This document shows positions 53,705 through 63,398 of a DNA stretch of 64,000 bases, piece by piece. Source of the DNA: Ancylobacter pratisalsi (GTDB lineage: Bacteria > Pseudomonadota > Alphaproteobacteria > Rhizobiales > Xanthobacteraceae); assembly GCF_010669125.1 (NCBI RefSeq), contig NZ_CP048630.1, forward strand, positions 4,398,001 through 4,462,000. The letters are read 5' to 3'. The position numbers were made by a program, and so were the translations under genes. The first letter of the stretch is position 1; the number at the start of each line of letters is the position of its first letter. A model generated the notes under the pieces. The model did no database searches and had not been told where the DNA came from. It saw only the letters and a list, made by a program, of their open reading frames with translations.

Positions 53705-53889
53705 CGCCTCCGCTTCCGGGCGCGGCACGGGCGGGTTTGCCGCACGTATGGATATTGCCTGCCTTCCCTGAGTGGGCGTGGCTGATTGTTTGGCGCTGTC
53801 TCCGCAGCGTGGGCGATGTGCCCGCGTGGCGGACACGGGCCGGGAATTCGTGAAAATCGGCCCGGCCGGGGCCCGTGGAAGAGACGGTA

Positions 53890-56796
53890 ATGAAGGATCG
53901 CGTGGAGCCTTTGCCGCGCCGTGATGCCCGTTCGATATCGATCCGGGGCGCGCGCGAGCACAATCTGAAGAATGTCGATCTCGAAATCCCGCGCGACAGC
54001 CTTGTCGTTTTCACCGGGCTTTCGGGCTCGGGTAAGTCCTCGCTCGCCTTCGACACCATCTATGCCGAGGGACAGCGGCGCTATGTGGAGAGCCTCTCCG
54101 CCTATGCGCGCCAGTTCCTGGAGATGATGCAGAAGCCGGATGTCGACCAGATCGACGGCCTGTCCCCGGCAATCTCGATCGAACAGAAGACCACCTCGAA
54201 GAACCCGCGCTCGACCGTCGGCACCGTTACCGAGATTTACGACTACATGCGCCTGCTCTGGGCGCGCGTCGGCGTACCCTATTCGCCGGCGACCGGCCTG
54301 CCGATCGAAAGCCAGACCGTCAGTCAGATGGTCGACCGTGTGCTGGCGCTGCCCGAGCGCACCCGGCTTTATCTGCTGGCTCCCGTGGTGCGCGGGCGCA
54401 AAGGCGAGTACCGCAAGGAGCTGGCTGATTTCCAGAAGAAGGGCTTCCAGCGGGTCAAGATCAACGGCGAGTTCCATGAGATCGCCGACGCGCCGGCGCT
54501 CGACAAGAAGTTCAAGCACGACATCGACGTGGTCGTGGACCGGCTCGTCGTGCATCCCGACATGGCGAGCCGGCTTGCCGACAGCTTCGAAACCGCACTG
54601 GGCCTTGCCGACGGCATCGCGGTGATCGAGTTCGCCGACGAGAAGGAAGCCAATGGCGAGGCGCGCCGCATCGTCTTCTCGGAAAAGTTCGCCTGCCCGG
54701 TTTCGGGCTTCACGATCTCCGAGATCGAGCCGCGGCTGTTTTCCTTCAACAATCCCTTCGGCGCCTGCCCGGTGTGCGACGGGCTCGGCCATGAGAGCAA
54801 GATCGACCCCGAGCTGGTGGTGCCGGACAAGGCCCGCTCCCTGAAGCAGGGGGCGCTGGCGCCGTGGGCGAAATCTTCCTCACCCTATTACGGCCAGACG
54901 CTGGATGCGCTCGCCCGCCATTACGGCTTCAAGCTCACCGTGTCGTGGAACGAGCTGCCCGCCAAGGCGCAGGAGGTCATCCTCTACGGCTCGGGCACCG
55001 AGGCGATCCGCTTCGTCTATGACGACGGCATGCGCGCCTACGAGACCTCGAAGACCTTCGAGGGCATCGTTACCAATCTGGAGCGGCGCTGGCGGGAAAC
55101 CGAGAGTGACTGGGCGCGCGAGGAGATCGGCAAGTATTTCTCCGCGGTGCCCTGCGCCGCCTGCCATGGTTACCGGCTCAAGCCCGAGGCGCTGGCCGTG
55201 AAGATCGCGGGACAGCACATCGGCCAGGCGGCTCAGCTGTCGGTGCGCCATGCACTGGAATGGTTCGGCACCCTGCCCGCACAGCTCACCGACAAGCAGA
55301 ACGAGATCGCCGTCCGCATCCTCAAGGAGATCCGCGAACGGCTGGCCTTCCTGCTCGATGTCGGCCTGGATTATCTCACCCTGGCCCGGGCCTCGGGTAC
55401 GTTGTCGGGTGGCGAGAGCCAGCGCATCCGCCTCGCCTCGCAGATCGGCTCGGGGCTTACCGGCGTGCTCTACGTGCTGGACGAGCCGTCCATCGGCCTG
55501 CACCAGCGCGACAATGAGCGCCTGCTCGGCACTCTCAAGCGGCTGCGTGATCTCGGCAATACCGTGGTGGTGGTCGAACACGACGAGGACGCCATCCTGG
55601 CCGCCGACCATGTGGTCGATGTCGGCCCCGGCGCGGGCGTGCATGGCGGGCGGATCGTCGCGCAGGGCACCCCCGCCGAGATTCTCGCCAATCCGAATTC
55701 GCTGACCGGCCAGTACCTCACCGGCGCGATGTCCGTGCCGGTACCCAAGCGCCGCAAGCCGGACCGCAAGCGGATGCTGCGCGTGGTCAATGCCCGCGCC
55801 AACAACCTCAAGAACGTTACCGCGGAAATTCCGCTCGGCCTGTTCACCGCCGTCACCGGCGTGTCGGGCGGCGGCAAGTCGACCCTGCTCGTCGATACGC
55901 TCTACAAGGCGGTCGCGCGCCGGCTCAATGGCGCCTCGGAACCGCCCCTGCCCCATGACGGGCTGGAGGGGCTGGAACATCTCGACAAGGTGATCGACAT
56001 CGACCAGTCGCCGATCGGGCGCACCCCGCGCTCGAACCCGGCCACCTATACCGGCGCCTTCACCCCGATCCGCGAATGGTTCTCCGGCCTGCCGGAGGCC
56101 AAGGCGCGCGGCTACGGGCCGGGGCGGTTCTCCTTCAACGTGAAGGGCGGACGCTGCGAGGCGTGCCAGGGCGATGGCGTCATCAAGATCGAGATGCACT
56201 TTCTCCCCGACGTCTACGTCACCTGCGATGTCTGCAAGGGCAAGCGCTACAACCGCGAGACTCTCGAGGTCACCTTCAAGAACAAGTCGATCGCCGACGT
56301 CCTCGACATGACGGTCGAGGAAGGCGCGAGTTTCTTCAAGGCGGTGCCGGCGGTGCGCGAGAAGCTGGAGACGCTGTCGCGTGTCGGGCTCGACTACATC
56401 AAGGTCGGCCAGCAGGCGAACACGCTCTCGGGCGGCGAGGCGCAGCGGGTGAAGCTCTCAAAGGAACTGTCGCGACGCGCCACCGGTCGCACGCTCTACA
56501 TTCTGGACGAGCCGACCACGGGCCTGCATTTCCACGATGTCGCCAAGCTGCTCGAAGTGCTTCACGAGCTGGTCGAGCAGGGCAATACGGTGGTGGTGAT
56601 CGAGCATAATCTCGAAGTCATCAAGACCGCTGACTGGGTGATCGATCTCGGCCCGGAAGGCGGCGACGGGGGCGGCGAGATCGTCGCGGCCGGACCGCCG
56701 GAGGTGATCGCCAAGAGCGAGCGCAGCCATACCGGGCGCTTCCTCGCCGATGTGCTGGCGCGCCGGCCCATGAAGCCGCGCAACGCGGCGGAATAG
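53890..56796 (+). CDS. uvrA: Excinuclease ABC subunit A
   Basis: A 968-residue ATPase of nucleotide excision repair. It has two ABC units: Walker [10 protein letters not shown] near the N-terminus and GVSGGGKST near 658, with matching signatures ([16 protein letters not shown]) and the second zinc module CEACQGDG...CDVCKGK. In the first zinc module the motif reads C269-P-V-S272 with C293 and C296, so one of the four cysteines is a serine. The ATG at 53890 follows GGAAGAGACG; a GTG five codons earlier is possible. Divergent from ssb. Confidence 0.97.
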   Translation: MKDRVEPLPRRDARSISIRGAREHNLKNVDLEIPRDSLVVFTGLSGSGKSSLAFDTIYAEGQRRYVESLSAYARQFLEMMQKPDVDQIDGLSPAISIEQKTTSKNPRSTVGTVTEIYDYMRLLWARVGVPYSPATGLPIESQTVSQMVDRVLALPERTRLYLLAPVVRGRKGEYRKELADFQKKGFQRVKINGEFHEIADAPALDKKFKHDIDVVVDRLVVHPDMASRLADSFETALGLADGIAVIEFADEKEANGEARRIVFSEKFACPVSGFTISEIEPRLFSFNNPFGACPVCDGLGHESKIDPELVVPDKARSLKQGALAPWAKSSSPYYGQTLDALARHYGFKLTVSWNELPAKAQEVILYGSGTEAIRFVYDDGMRAYETSKTFEGIVTNLERRWRETESDWAREEIGKYFSAVPCAACHGYRLKPEALAVKIAGQHIGQAAQLSVRHALEWFGTLPAQLTDKQNEIAVRILKEIRERLAFLLDVGLDYLTLARASGTLSGGESQRIRLASQIGSGLTGVLYVLDEPSIGLHQRDNERLLGTLKRLRDLGNTVVVVEHDEDAILAADHVVDVGPGAGVHGGRIVAQGTPAEILANPNSLTGQYLTGAMSVPVPKRRKPDRKRMLRVVNARANNLKNVTAEIPLGLFTAVTGVSGGGKSTLLVDTLYKAVARRLNGASEPPLPHDGLEGLEHLDKVIDIDQSPIGRTPRSNPATYTGAFTPIREWFSGLPEAKARGYGPGRFSFNVKGGRCEACQGDGVIKIEMHFLPDVYVTCDVCKGKRYNRETLEVTFKNKSIADVLDMTVEEGASFFKAVPAVREKLETLSRVGLDYIKVGQQANTLSGGEAQRVKLSKELSRRATGRTLYILDEPTTGLHFHDVAKLLEVLHELVEQGNTVVVIEHNLEVIKTADWVIDLGPEGGDGGGEIVAAGPPEVIAKSERSHTGRFLADVLARRPMKPRNAAE

Positions 56797-56813
56797 TTCC
56801 TCCGGAGCGACCG

Positions 56814-57887
56814 TCAGGTCGCTTCGTTGATCCGCACCAGATTCACCGTGGCCGCGATCAGCACGATCGTGGCCCCGAACTGGTGGGCAAGCGCGATATC
56901 CAGCGGCACCTGGTGGATCAGCGTCATGATGCCGAGAGAAGCCTGCGCGCACACCAGCACCAGCAGCACCAGGGCGCGCCTTGCCACCATGCCCCGCGCC
57001 CGCCGGGCGCTGAGCCAGTGCCCCAGCGCCAGCGCCAGGAGCAGGTAGGCCACGAGCCGATGGTTGAACTGCACGGTGAGAACGTTCTCGAAGAAATTCC
57101 GCCAAACGGGTTGCTGCACCAGCAGATTTTCGATTGGCGGCACCAGGTGCCCGTCCATCAGCGGCCAGGTGGTGTAGGTCAGCCCGGCGTCGAGGCCGGC
57201 GACCAGCCCGCCGAGGAAAATCTGCAAGACGACGACGGCGAACAGCAACCGGGAATAGCCGCGCAGCCAGTGCGGCGCCACCTCGGGCCGGCGCAGCGGC
57301 TTCAGCGACACCGCGACGGCGACCGTCGCCGCCAGGATCAGGCAGGCCAGCGTCAGATGGCTCGCGAGCCGGTACTGGCTGACATCCACCCGGTTCACCA
57401 GGCCCGAAGCGACCATCCACCAGCCGACTGCGCCCTGCAGGCCGCCCAGCACGAAAAGGCCGGCGAGCTTCCAGCCAAGCGCGCGGTCGATCAACCCGCG
57501 CCAGAGAAAGAACAGGAACGGGATCAGGAACACGAACCCGATAAGCCGCCCCAGCAGGCGGTGCCCCCATTCCCACCAGAAAATGTACTTAAACTCGTCG
57601 AGGCTCATGCCCCGGTTGACCTGCTGGTATTGCGGGATCTGCCGGTACTTGTCGAACTCGACCTGCCAGGCGCCCTCGCTGAGCGGCGGCAGGGCGCCGG
57701 TCACCGGCTTCCATTCCGTGATCGAGAGCCCCGATTCCGTGAGCCGCGTCGCACCACCGACCACGACCATCAGCACAATCAGCGCCGCCACGGCGTACAG
57801 CCACACCCGCACCGGCCTCATGCGGTCCGCTGCCGTCCGGCTGGCCGCGCGTGCGTCGTGGTGGGCCGTTGTCTGGTCGAGGGCCAT
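56814..57887 (-). CDS. ctaA: Heme A synthase (CtaA/COX15 family)
   Basis: A 357-residue membrane enzyme that oxidises the heme O methyl group to make heme A for aa3-type cytochrome oxidase. About eight helices contain the heme-ligand motifs [13 protein letters not shown] (first half) and [13 protein letters not shown] (second half). [21 protein letters not shown] is the COX15 signature. No cysteine pair is seen in the loops, fitting the alphaproteobacterial and mitochondrial type. The start at 57885-57887 follows GGGAG; an upstream ATG would add 11 residues. Confidence 0.95.
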   Translation of the reverse strand: MALDQTTAHHDARAASRTAADRMRPVRVWLYAVAALIVLMVVVGGATRLTESGLSITEWKPVTGALPPLSEGAWQVEFDKYRQIPQYQQVNRGMSLDEFKYIFWWEWGHRLLGRLIGFVFLIPFLFFLWRGLIDRALGWKLAGLFVLGGLQGAVGWWMVASGLVNRVDVSQYRLASHLTLACLILAATVAVAVSLKPLRRPEVAPHWLRGYSRLLFAVVVLQIFLGGLVAGLDAGLTYTTWPLMDGHLVPPIENLLVQQPVWRNFFENVLTVQFNHRLVAYLLLALALGHWLSARRARGMVARRALVLLVLVCAQASLGIMTLIHQVPLDIALAHQFGATIVLIAATVNLVRINEAT

Positions 57888-58065
57888 ACTGCGCTCCCTG
57901 ATTGCGCCGCGTGCGTACACGCCGGGCCATGCCGACCGCGAGCCCCCTCGGTCGATGCGGGCCGTACGGCTTCCGCCCCGGCGCCGCGAGCGATATAGAG
58001 GCGGACGCGCGGGTGCAACGGGTCTTTTTGTCCCGTGCCCGCCTCACCCAGCGGGAGCCCCGTCC

Positions 58066-58308
58066 ATGAGTGCCGCCTCTTCCGGCCTGTCGCCGCGCCT
58101 GCGCAAGTTCATCGGCACGGTACTGATGGTCCTGCTGGTTCTGGTCTGGGCCCTCGGCGCCATGGCTCTGGCACAGGGGCGCGTCACTGTCCTGCCCGGC
58201 TACCTGCAGTTCGTGGCCTATGTGATTCTCGGCATTGGCTGGATCCTGCCCGCCGGGGTCCTCGTGCGCTGGATGCAGAAACACGACCGGCGGCAGGAAA
58301 CGCTTTAG
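58066..58308 (+). CDS. DUF2842 domain-containing membrane protein
   Basis: An 80-residue protein with two helices: FIGTVLMVLLVLVWALGAMAL and YLQFVAYVILGIGWILPAGVL, and C-terminal RWMQKHDRR. DUF2842 proteins are small, alphaproteobacterial and of unknown function, and commonly sit next to ctaA, as here (divergent). The ATG at 58066 has GCGGGAG upstream. It ends 19 bases before the stop of the convergent Wzc-like gene. Confidence 0.8.
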   Translation: MSAASSGLSPRLRKFIGTVLMVLLVLVWALGAMALAQGRVTVLPGYLQFVAYVILGIGWILPAGVLVRWMQKHDRRQETL

Positions 58309-58327
58309 GAGCCGCTCTGATCGCGCC

Positions 58328-59839
58328 TCACGCCGCTTCGCGCATTGGCGGGCCGTAGACCGGCACCGTGAACGTCACCATGGCGATGTCGCCGAAGCCG
58401 GCATCGGCAAGGCTGTCGAAGGCGCGCACGGCTTCCGTTGCCGGTCCGCCGGGCTGGGTGACGAGGATCAGCGTCGGCCCCAGCGCGGCGATATCGGCCG
58501 CTCCCTCGGTTATGCCGAGAGGCGGGGCGACCAGCACAACATGGTCGTAGGTCTGGATCAGGGCACCCAGAATCAGCGGCAGGCGGTCGGCCGCCACCAG
58601 CCCGTCCGCCTCGCGGGCGCCGCGTCCGGGCGGAATCACGTGGCAGCGCGAGGCATTTTCGCGATGGATCGCATCGGAGAAGCTGGCGACCCCGAACAGC
58701 AGGTCGGTCAGGCCGGGCGCGCGCGGGTCCTCGGTCAGCGAATCGAGCGGTGTCGCCGTCACATCAAGGCAGACGATCACCACACGGCGCCCGGCACTGG
58801 CCAGCGAGCGGCCAAGGGCGAGCGCGCAGCGGGCAATGCCCTCGTCCGGTGTCGGCCCTGTCACCACCACCAGGCGGGCCGCATCCCCGCGCAGTTCAAT
58901 CAGCCGGGAAAGGTCCGCCAGTTCGCCATCGCGCGACAGCCGGCGGCGCGGCACCAGGTGCCCGTCATCGGGATAGTCGCCGGCCATCTCGCCGCCGATC
59001 CAGGGCAGATGCTGGGTTTCGCTCTGCGGCGCGGTCAGCGGCATATGGGTCGGCTCGGGCACCGGTGCCGTCCGCTCGCGCCGGCGCAGCAGCGTCTGCA
59101 GGCCGAAGCCGCCGACCAGTGCGGCAAGGCCAAGGCCCAGCGCCAGCACGAGAGGGCTCGGCGACATCGGCAGGGGGGCGGGCGCGGCGCTGGCGGCGAT
59201 ACGCGCGGCGGTCGAAATCGGCCCGTTAGGGTCCATGTTGAACGCGGCCTTTTCCTTCCTCAGCTTGAGGTAGGCGGTAGCGAAGGCGTTGGCGACGTCG
59301 GCGGAAAGGCGAGGGTCGGCCGAGGTGAAGCCGATCGCGGTCTTTCCATCGTCGAGCGGGCGAACGATCAGGCCCGCTTCGATCGCGCGAAGCGCCAGCG
59401 ATTCCCGCGAGGCCGCGGGTTCGCCAAGACCAATGGCATCCACCAGACGCCGGCCGGCATCGTCCGGCACCAGCCGGTCCGCGAGCGTGCTCTCGCCGGG
59501 CGCGGCATCGGCCAGCACCTGCCGGGCGAATTCGCGCGAACCGATGATCTGCGCCCGGCTCGCGGCCGTGCCAGCGTGGCGCCCCTCGGCGGAGATCCGC
59601 GCCTCGGAGGTGAAGCGCGGCTCGATAAGCTGATGCGCGGCGCCGGCAACCAGGGCACCGGCCAGCACCGGGGCGAGAAGATGACGGCGGGCAAAGCCAA
59701 TTCCGGGCCGGAGTCCTTGGAGCACTGAGGCCCGGCGCGCCCGCTGCGTGCACGGAGCCACGCCATCCGACAGCCGGCACGCCTCGTCGGGCGCTCCCGG
59801 AGGTACGGCGTTCTCGGCGTTGTGGCGCTCATCCAACAT
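58328..59839 (-). CDS. Wzc-like chain-length/tyrosine-kinase protein with a lost ATP site
   Basis: A 503-residue inner-membrane protein of the polysaccharide co-polymerase plan: a helix at about 53-70, a periplasmic region with the Wzz-like YLKLRKEKAAF, a second helix at about 228-250, then a cytoplasmic P-loop-like domain from about 318. The phosphate loop reads GPTPDEGIARC (328-338), without the Lys and Ser/Thr needed for ATP, and the Walker B-like VVLVAPP lacks Asp. There is no tyrosine cluster at the C-terminus. It is thus probably a pseudo-kinase regulator of an exopolysaccharide system encoded elsewhere; no other polysaccharide genes adjoin it. Confidence 0.75.
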   Translation of the reverse strand: MLDERHNAENAVPPGAPDEACRLSDGVAPCTQRARRASVLQGLRPGIGFARRHLLAPVLAGALVAGAAHQLIEPRFTSEARISAEGRHAGTAASRAQIIGSREFARQVLADAAPGESTLADRLVPDDAGRRLVDAIGLGEPAASRESLALRAIEAGLIVRPLDDGKTAIGFTSADPRLSADVANAFATAYLKLRKEKAAFNMDPNGPISTAARIAASAAPAPLPMSPSPLVLALGLGLAALVGGFGLQTLLRRRERTAPVPEPTHMPLTAPQSETQHLPWIGGEMAGDYPDDGHLVPRRRLSRDGELADLSRLIELRGDAARLVVVTGPTPDEGIARCALALGRSLASAGRRVVIVCLDVTATPLDSLTEDPRAPGLTDLLFGVASFSDAIHRENASRCHVIPPGRGAREADGLVAADRLPLILGALIQTYDHVVLVAPPLGITEGAADIAALGPTLILVTQPGGPATEAVRAFDSLADAGFGDIAMVTFTVPVYGPPMREAA

Positions 59840-60001
59840 GGCCCCATTAGGCAGCCAATGTGGTTTCTAGGGCGTTAAACGCGCCGTGCGCCGCGTGCGA
59901 TCCGACGTGTCACGCCAGCGCCATCACGGGAGGGCACGCCTTGCGGCGCGTCCGTCCCGCGGCAAATATCTCATTTCAGGAAAATGGCCACCAAGGCAGA
60001 T

Positions 60002-60079
60002 TGGTCGGAGCGAGAGGATTTGAACCTCCGACCCCTAGTCCCCCAGACTAGTGCGCTAACCAGGCTGCGCTACGCTCCG
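60002..60079 (-). tRNA. tRNA-Pro (anticodon GGG)
   Basis: A 78-base tRNA with encoded CCA. Acceptor CGGAGCG pairs with CGCTCCG. The anticodon arm CTAGT-CTGGGGG-ACTAG gives GGG. The T arm has GGTTCAAATCC, and the D arm AGCGCAGCCTGGTTAGCGC. It decodes CCC and CCU. A plausible minus-strand promoter (TTGCGT, 17 bases, TAGACA) lies just upstream. Confidence 0.97.
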
Positions 60080-60100
60080 ACGCCGTTGGGCGAGGTCTGT

Positions 60101-60643
60101 CTAGCGATTTGCCGGACCGGACGCAAGCGGGCCGGGCTCATTACTGTCCATCAAAGGCGGCTCTGTACCGGACTCGGGTTCCGGACCGATGTCTTTCTCC
60201 ACAGATGCGCTCAGCCGTTGAAACAGGCCGAGCGAGATCAGCGTCACGCAACCCGCCCCCATGAGCAGCGCCGGATAGACGATATCCGACACATTCTCGC
60301 GCGAGGTCTCGAAAACCAGCACCAGCGCCTCCAGGAACACCGCGATGATGATGGTGGAGATGAACTTGGTCAGGCCTCGCCGCGCATCGGCCGCGGTGCG
60401 ACGTTCGCGCTGGGCCGGCACTTCCTCCTCGAAGAAGTATTTGGCGACATCGAACAGAGCGATGGCCACGATAAGGTAGCCGACCGCCGAGAAAAGCGTG
60501 TGTGAAACCGGCCGCCCGCCGCTCAGGCTCTCCTCGATCGCGCTGTAGGGGGCGTAAACCAGCAGCACGGCGGCCACGACCATGATCGCGCAGGCGGCGA
60601 CGGCGAAAACGATTCGAATGAGAAAACTCATGGCATGTGCCAT
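60101..60643 (-). CDS. Conserved-looking four-helix membrane protein of unknown function
   Basis: A 180-residue protein with four hydrophobic stretches: MSFLIRIVFAVAACAIMVVAAVLL, LFSAVGYLIVAIALFDVAKYFF, ISTIIIAVFLEALVLVF, and PALLMGAGCVTLISLGLF. The cytoplasmic loop has FEEEVPAQRERRTAADARR, a charged hinge. I recognise no family with certainty. The C-terminus is Pro/Glu/Ser-rich. The start at 60641-60643 is a choice among three nearby ATGs. It is upstream of, and on the same strand as, tRNA-Pro. Confidence 0.65.
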   Translation of the reverse strand: MAHAMSFLIRIVFAVAACAIMVVAAVLLVYAPYSAIEESLSGGRPVSHTLFSAVGYLIVAIALFDVAKYFFEEEVPAQRERRTAADARRGLTKFISTIIIAVFLEALVLVFETSRENVSDIVYPALLMGAGCVTLISLGLFQRLSASVEKDIGPEPESGTEPPLMDSNEPGPLASGPANR

Positions 60644-60789
60644 CGCGAACCCACCATCCCGCACCTGTCACTGCGCTACCGATGGCAGGTAACTAGATCG
60701 GCGCGCCGTTCCGGCAAGCCCCTCGCGAAACATGCCGTCGGCCCGGTCATGGGCGGGCACACGCGGTATAGTAAGCGAGGAGAGGTGCC

Positions 60790-61470
60790 ATGAACCGACC
60801 GGAACACCATCACAGCCACCCTGCCCCGCCTTCCGGCGCGCCTCCGGCGGAGCCGCTGTGGATCGCGCCGCTTGAGACCATGCTGGCCCGGCTCGAATCG
60901 CGGCGCTCATCCCCGCTGCGCGGCCTTGCCGAGCCCGGCCCGACGCCGGCGGAGCTGGCGCGCCTGCTGGGTCTGGCCGCACGCGTGCCGGATCACGGCC
61001 GGCTCGCGCCCTGGCGCTTCATCGTGGTCGAGGGCGAGGCCCGGCGCGAACTGGGCCAACGGCTCGACGCCCTTTATGCGCGGCAGAACCCGGAGCTACC
61101 CCCTGCCAAGGCTGACATGTGGACGCTCTACATGCTGCGCGCGCCCGTCACGGTGGTGCTGGTGAGCCGGCCTGACCCGGCGGCGAAGGTGCCGGAGTGG
61201 AACCAGGTGCTCTCCGCGGGCGCCGCCGGCATGGCGCTCACCGTCGGCGCCACCGCGCTCGGCTTTGCCAGCCAGTGGCTGCTGAAATGGCCGGGACGCG
61301 ATCATGAGGCGGCGGCCCTTCTCGGCGTGGCGCCGGGGGAAAGGGTCGCCGGTTTCATCCATATCGGACGCCCTTCGGGCGTGGGCGCGGACCGGCCGCG
61401 CCCGTCGCTCGAAGAGGTGGTGAGCGTCTGGCGGCCGGATCAGCCCTCGACGTCGAACGAAACACCCTGA
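60790..61470 (+). CDS. Nitroreductase family protein (YdjA-like)
   Basis: A 226-residue FMN protein. The RSSPLRGLAEPGPTPAELARLLGLAARVPDHGRLAPWRFIVVEG region is the FMN phosphate contact of the short YdjA-type nitroreductases, with the SSP/R and PDHG-x2-PWRF pattern. QWLLKWPGRDHEAAALLGVAPGERVAGFIHIG follows as in that subgroup. An N-terminal His/Pro-rich leader of about 25 residues is extra. It overlaps tail-to-tail with the aldehyde dehydrogenase by 31 bases (61440-61470). The physiological substrate is unknown. Confidence 0.88.
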   Translation: MNRPEHHHSHPAPPSGAPPAEPLWIAPLETMLARLESRRSSPLRGLAEPGPTPAELARLLGLAARVPDHGRLAPWRFIVVEGEARRELGQRLDALYARQNPELPPAKADMWTLYMLRAPVTVVLVSRPDPAAKVPEWNQVLSAGAAGMALTVGATALGFASQWLLKWPGRDHEAAALLGVAPGERVAGFIHIGRPSGVGADRPRPSLEEVVSVWRPDQPSTSNETP

Positions 61471-62987
61471 GCGAGCGGCAGCTGGCGGGAGAAATTGATC
61501 GTGTTGGTGGCCCGTCGCATATAGGCCTTCCACGCATCCGAGCCGGACTCGCGTCCGCCCCCGGTCTCCTTCTCGCCGCCGAATGCGCCGCCGATCTCGG
61601 CGCCGGACGGGCCGATATTCACATTGGCGATGCCGCAGTCAGAGCCTTCCGCCGAGAGGAAGGCCTCGGCCTCACGCAGATCGTTGGTGAAGATGGAGGA
61701 CGACAGCCCCTGCGGCACGCCGTTCTGCAGCTTGATCGATTCGGGAAGGCCGGCGCTGCGCAGCACGTAGAGAATCGGCGCGAATGTCTCGTGGGTGACG
61801 ATCTCGACCTGCTCGTCGATCTCGACCAGCGCCGGGCGCACATAATAGGCGTCGGGCCAGACGTCGGCGAGAACGCGCTCGCCGCCATGGATCGTGGCTC
61901 CGGCGGCGCGGGCGGCTTCCAGCGCCTTCTGCATGCCCTCATAGGCGGCGGCATCGACCAGCGGGCCGATCAGCGTTCCGGCCTCGCGCGGGTCCCCGAT
62001 GCTCACCGAGCCGTAGGCCTTGGCGAGGCGCGGCACGAAGCCGTCGCTCACCCCTTCCTGAACGATGAGACGGCGCAGCGAGGTGCAGCGCTGGCCTGCC
62101 GTGCCCATCGCCGCGAACGCGATGCCGCGCAGCGCGAGATCGAGATCCGCCGAGGGGCAGACGATCGCGGCGTTGTTGCCGCCCAGTTCCAGAATGGAAC
62201 GCCCGAAACGCCGCGCCACGCGCTCGCTGACGATCCGGCCCATGCGCGTGGAGCCCGTGGCCGACACCACCGGCACGCGGCTATCGTCCACCAGCGCCGC
62301 ACCGACATCGGCACCGCCGACCAGCAGCTGCGACAGCCCTTCCGGCGCGCCACCAAAGGCGTGCACCGCGCGCTCGAACAGCGCCTGCACGGCGAGCGCA
62401 GTGAGCGGGGTCTTCTCCGAGGGCTTCCACAGCACGCTGTTGCCGCAGACCAGCGCCAGCGCCGCGTTCCAGGACCACACCGCGACGGGGAAATTGAAGG
62501 CGGTGATGATGCCCACCGGCCCCACCGGATGCCAGCTCTCCATCATCCGGTGACCGGGACGTTCGGAGGCGATGGTGAGGCCGTAGAGCTGGCGCGAGAG
62601 ACCGACCGCGAAGTCGCAGATATCGATCATCTCCTGAACCTCGCCGAGACCCTCGGAGACGATCTTGCCCGCCTCCAGCGTCACGAGGTGACCCAGTTCC
62701 GCCTTGTGGGCGCGCAGTTCCTCGCCGATCAGACGCACCAGCTCGCCGCGCCGGGGGGCGGGCACCGTGCGCCAGGCCTCGAAAGCGGCCACCGAGCGCG
62801 CGACCGCACCGGCAACATCGTCGCCGGATGCCTCCGCGACATGGGCGATGACCTCACCGGTGATGGGCGAGCGCGTCGCCCGCGTGCCATTGCGCCAGCT
62901 GGCATCGGGCACGCCGACCGCGCGCATCACCTCGGCGACCTCCGCGGCCACTGATTTCGCCCCAATGGCTGCGCTGCTCTTGGTCAT
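61440..62987 (-). CDS. Aldehyde dehydrogenase, ALDH7/alpha-aminoadipic semialdehyde type (AmaB-like)
   Basis: A 515-residue NAD(P)-dependent dehydrogenase. The catalytic residues are N165 (AFNFP), E267 (ELGG) and C301 (GQRCTS). The FGGEKETGGGRESGSDAWKAYMRR end is typical of ALDH7 (antiquitin/AmaB) enzymes, which oxidise alpha-aminoadipate semialdehyde in lysine breakdown. The start at 62985-62987 follows AGGAG; the open frame continues 70 codons upstream without similarity. No other lysine-degradation gene is adjacent, so another aldehyde substrate is possible. Confidence 0.9.
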   Translation of the reverse strand: MTKSSAAIGAKSVAAEVAEVMRAVGVPDASWRNGTRATRSPITGEVIAHVAEASGDDVAGAVARSVAAFEAWRTVPAPRRGELVRLIGEELRAHKAELGHLVTLEAGKIVSEGLGEVQEMIDICDFAVGLSRQLYGLTIASERPGHRMMESWHPVGPVGIITAFNFPVAVWSWNAALALVCGNSVLWKPSEKTPLTALAVQALFERAVHAFGGAPEGLSQLLVGGADVGAALVDDSRVPVVSATGSTRMGRIVSERVARRFGRSILELGGNNAAIVCPSADLDLALRGIAFAAMGTAGQRCTSLRRLIVQEGVSDGFVPRLAKAYGSVSIGDPREAGTLIGPLVDAAAYEGMQKALEAARAAGATIHGGERVLADVWPDAYYVRPALVEIDEQVEIVTHETFAPILYVLRSAGLPESIKLQNGVPQGLSSSIFTNDLREAEAFLSAEGSDCGIANVNIGPSGAEIGGAFGGEKETGGGRESGSDAWKAYMRRATNTINFSRQLPLAQGVSFDVEG

Positions 62988-63398
62988 GTCATCAACTCCT
63001 GGGCCGCTTCGATCGGGCCGCTTCCGTCGGCAAATTCCGCCCGTTGCATAGCACTGGGGACGCGCCGAAATCCATTGCGGCTTTCCGCCAAGAACCTGCC
63101 GAAGCGGCATCGACAACAATGTCCCGCGCCGCGCCGGCAGGTACTCACGTCCCGCACGCATGCGGCCCGCGCCGTTGCGTAGAGCGATGATATCCAAGCA
63201 AAATGCGAGGCTCTCATCTTGCGGTCGCGGCCAGAATAGATCAGGCTGTACTCACGGCGCGCGGCATCAATTGCCTGCCCCGTCCGGGAATGATTTCCCC
63301 TTCCAGCCACATTATCGTGATGCCGAGGCCATATTTCCTTTCCATTGCATTCCACGGGATGCAACTGGATAAGGACGAGGTTATTGAAGCTTTGGGGA
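62988..63398. other. 411-base gap between the dehydrogenase and rlpA-like gene starts
   Basis: This gap lies between divergent genes. I see no supported coding sequence. A 20-base imperfect palindrome TTGCAT-N8-ATGCAA lies at 63345-63364, just upstream of the RlpA-like gene, and the region from about 63280 to 63400 is more AT-rich, as expected for a promoter. Confidence 0.45.
63345..63364. promoter_or_regulatory. Palindromic candidate operator upstream of the RlpA-like gene
   Basis: TTGCAT (63345-63350) and ATGCAA (63359-63364) are perfect inverted arms, and the inner bases CC/GG extend the symmetry with one mismatch on each side. It lies 35 bases before the start codon at 63399. The regulator is unknown. 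Confidence 0.3.

Noticed and set aside
53875..53889. GTG at 53875 as the uvrA start
   Set aside because: It is in frame, but the bases following it (GGAAGAGACG) look like the ribosome site of the ATG at 53890, which I prefer.
60002..60079. tRNA-Pro as an integration site for a mobile element
   Set aside because: No integrase or duplicated 3' end within the surrounding 10 kb that I can see; flanking genes are ordinary chromosomal genes.
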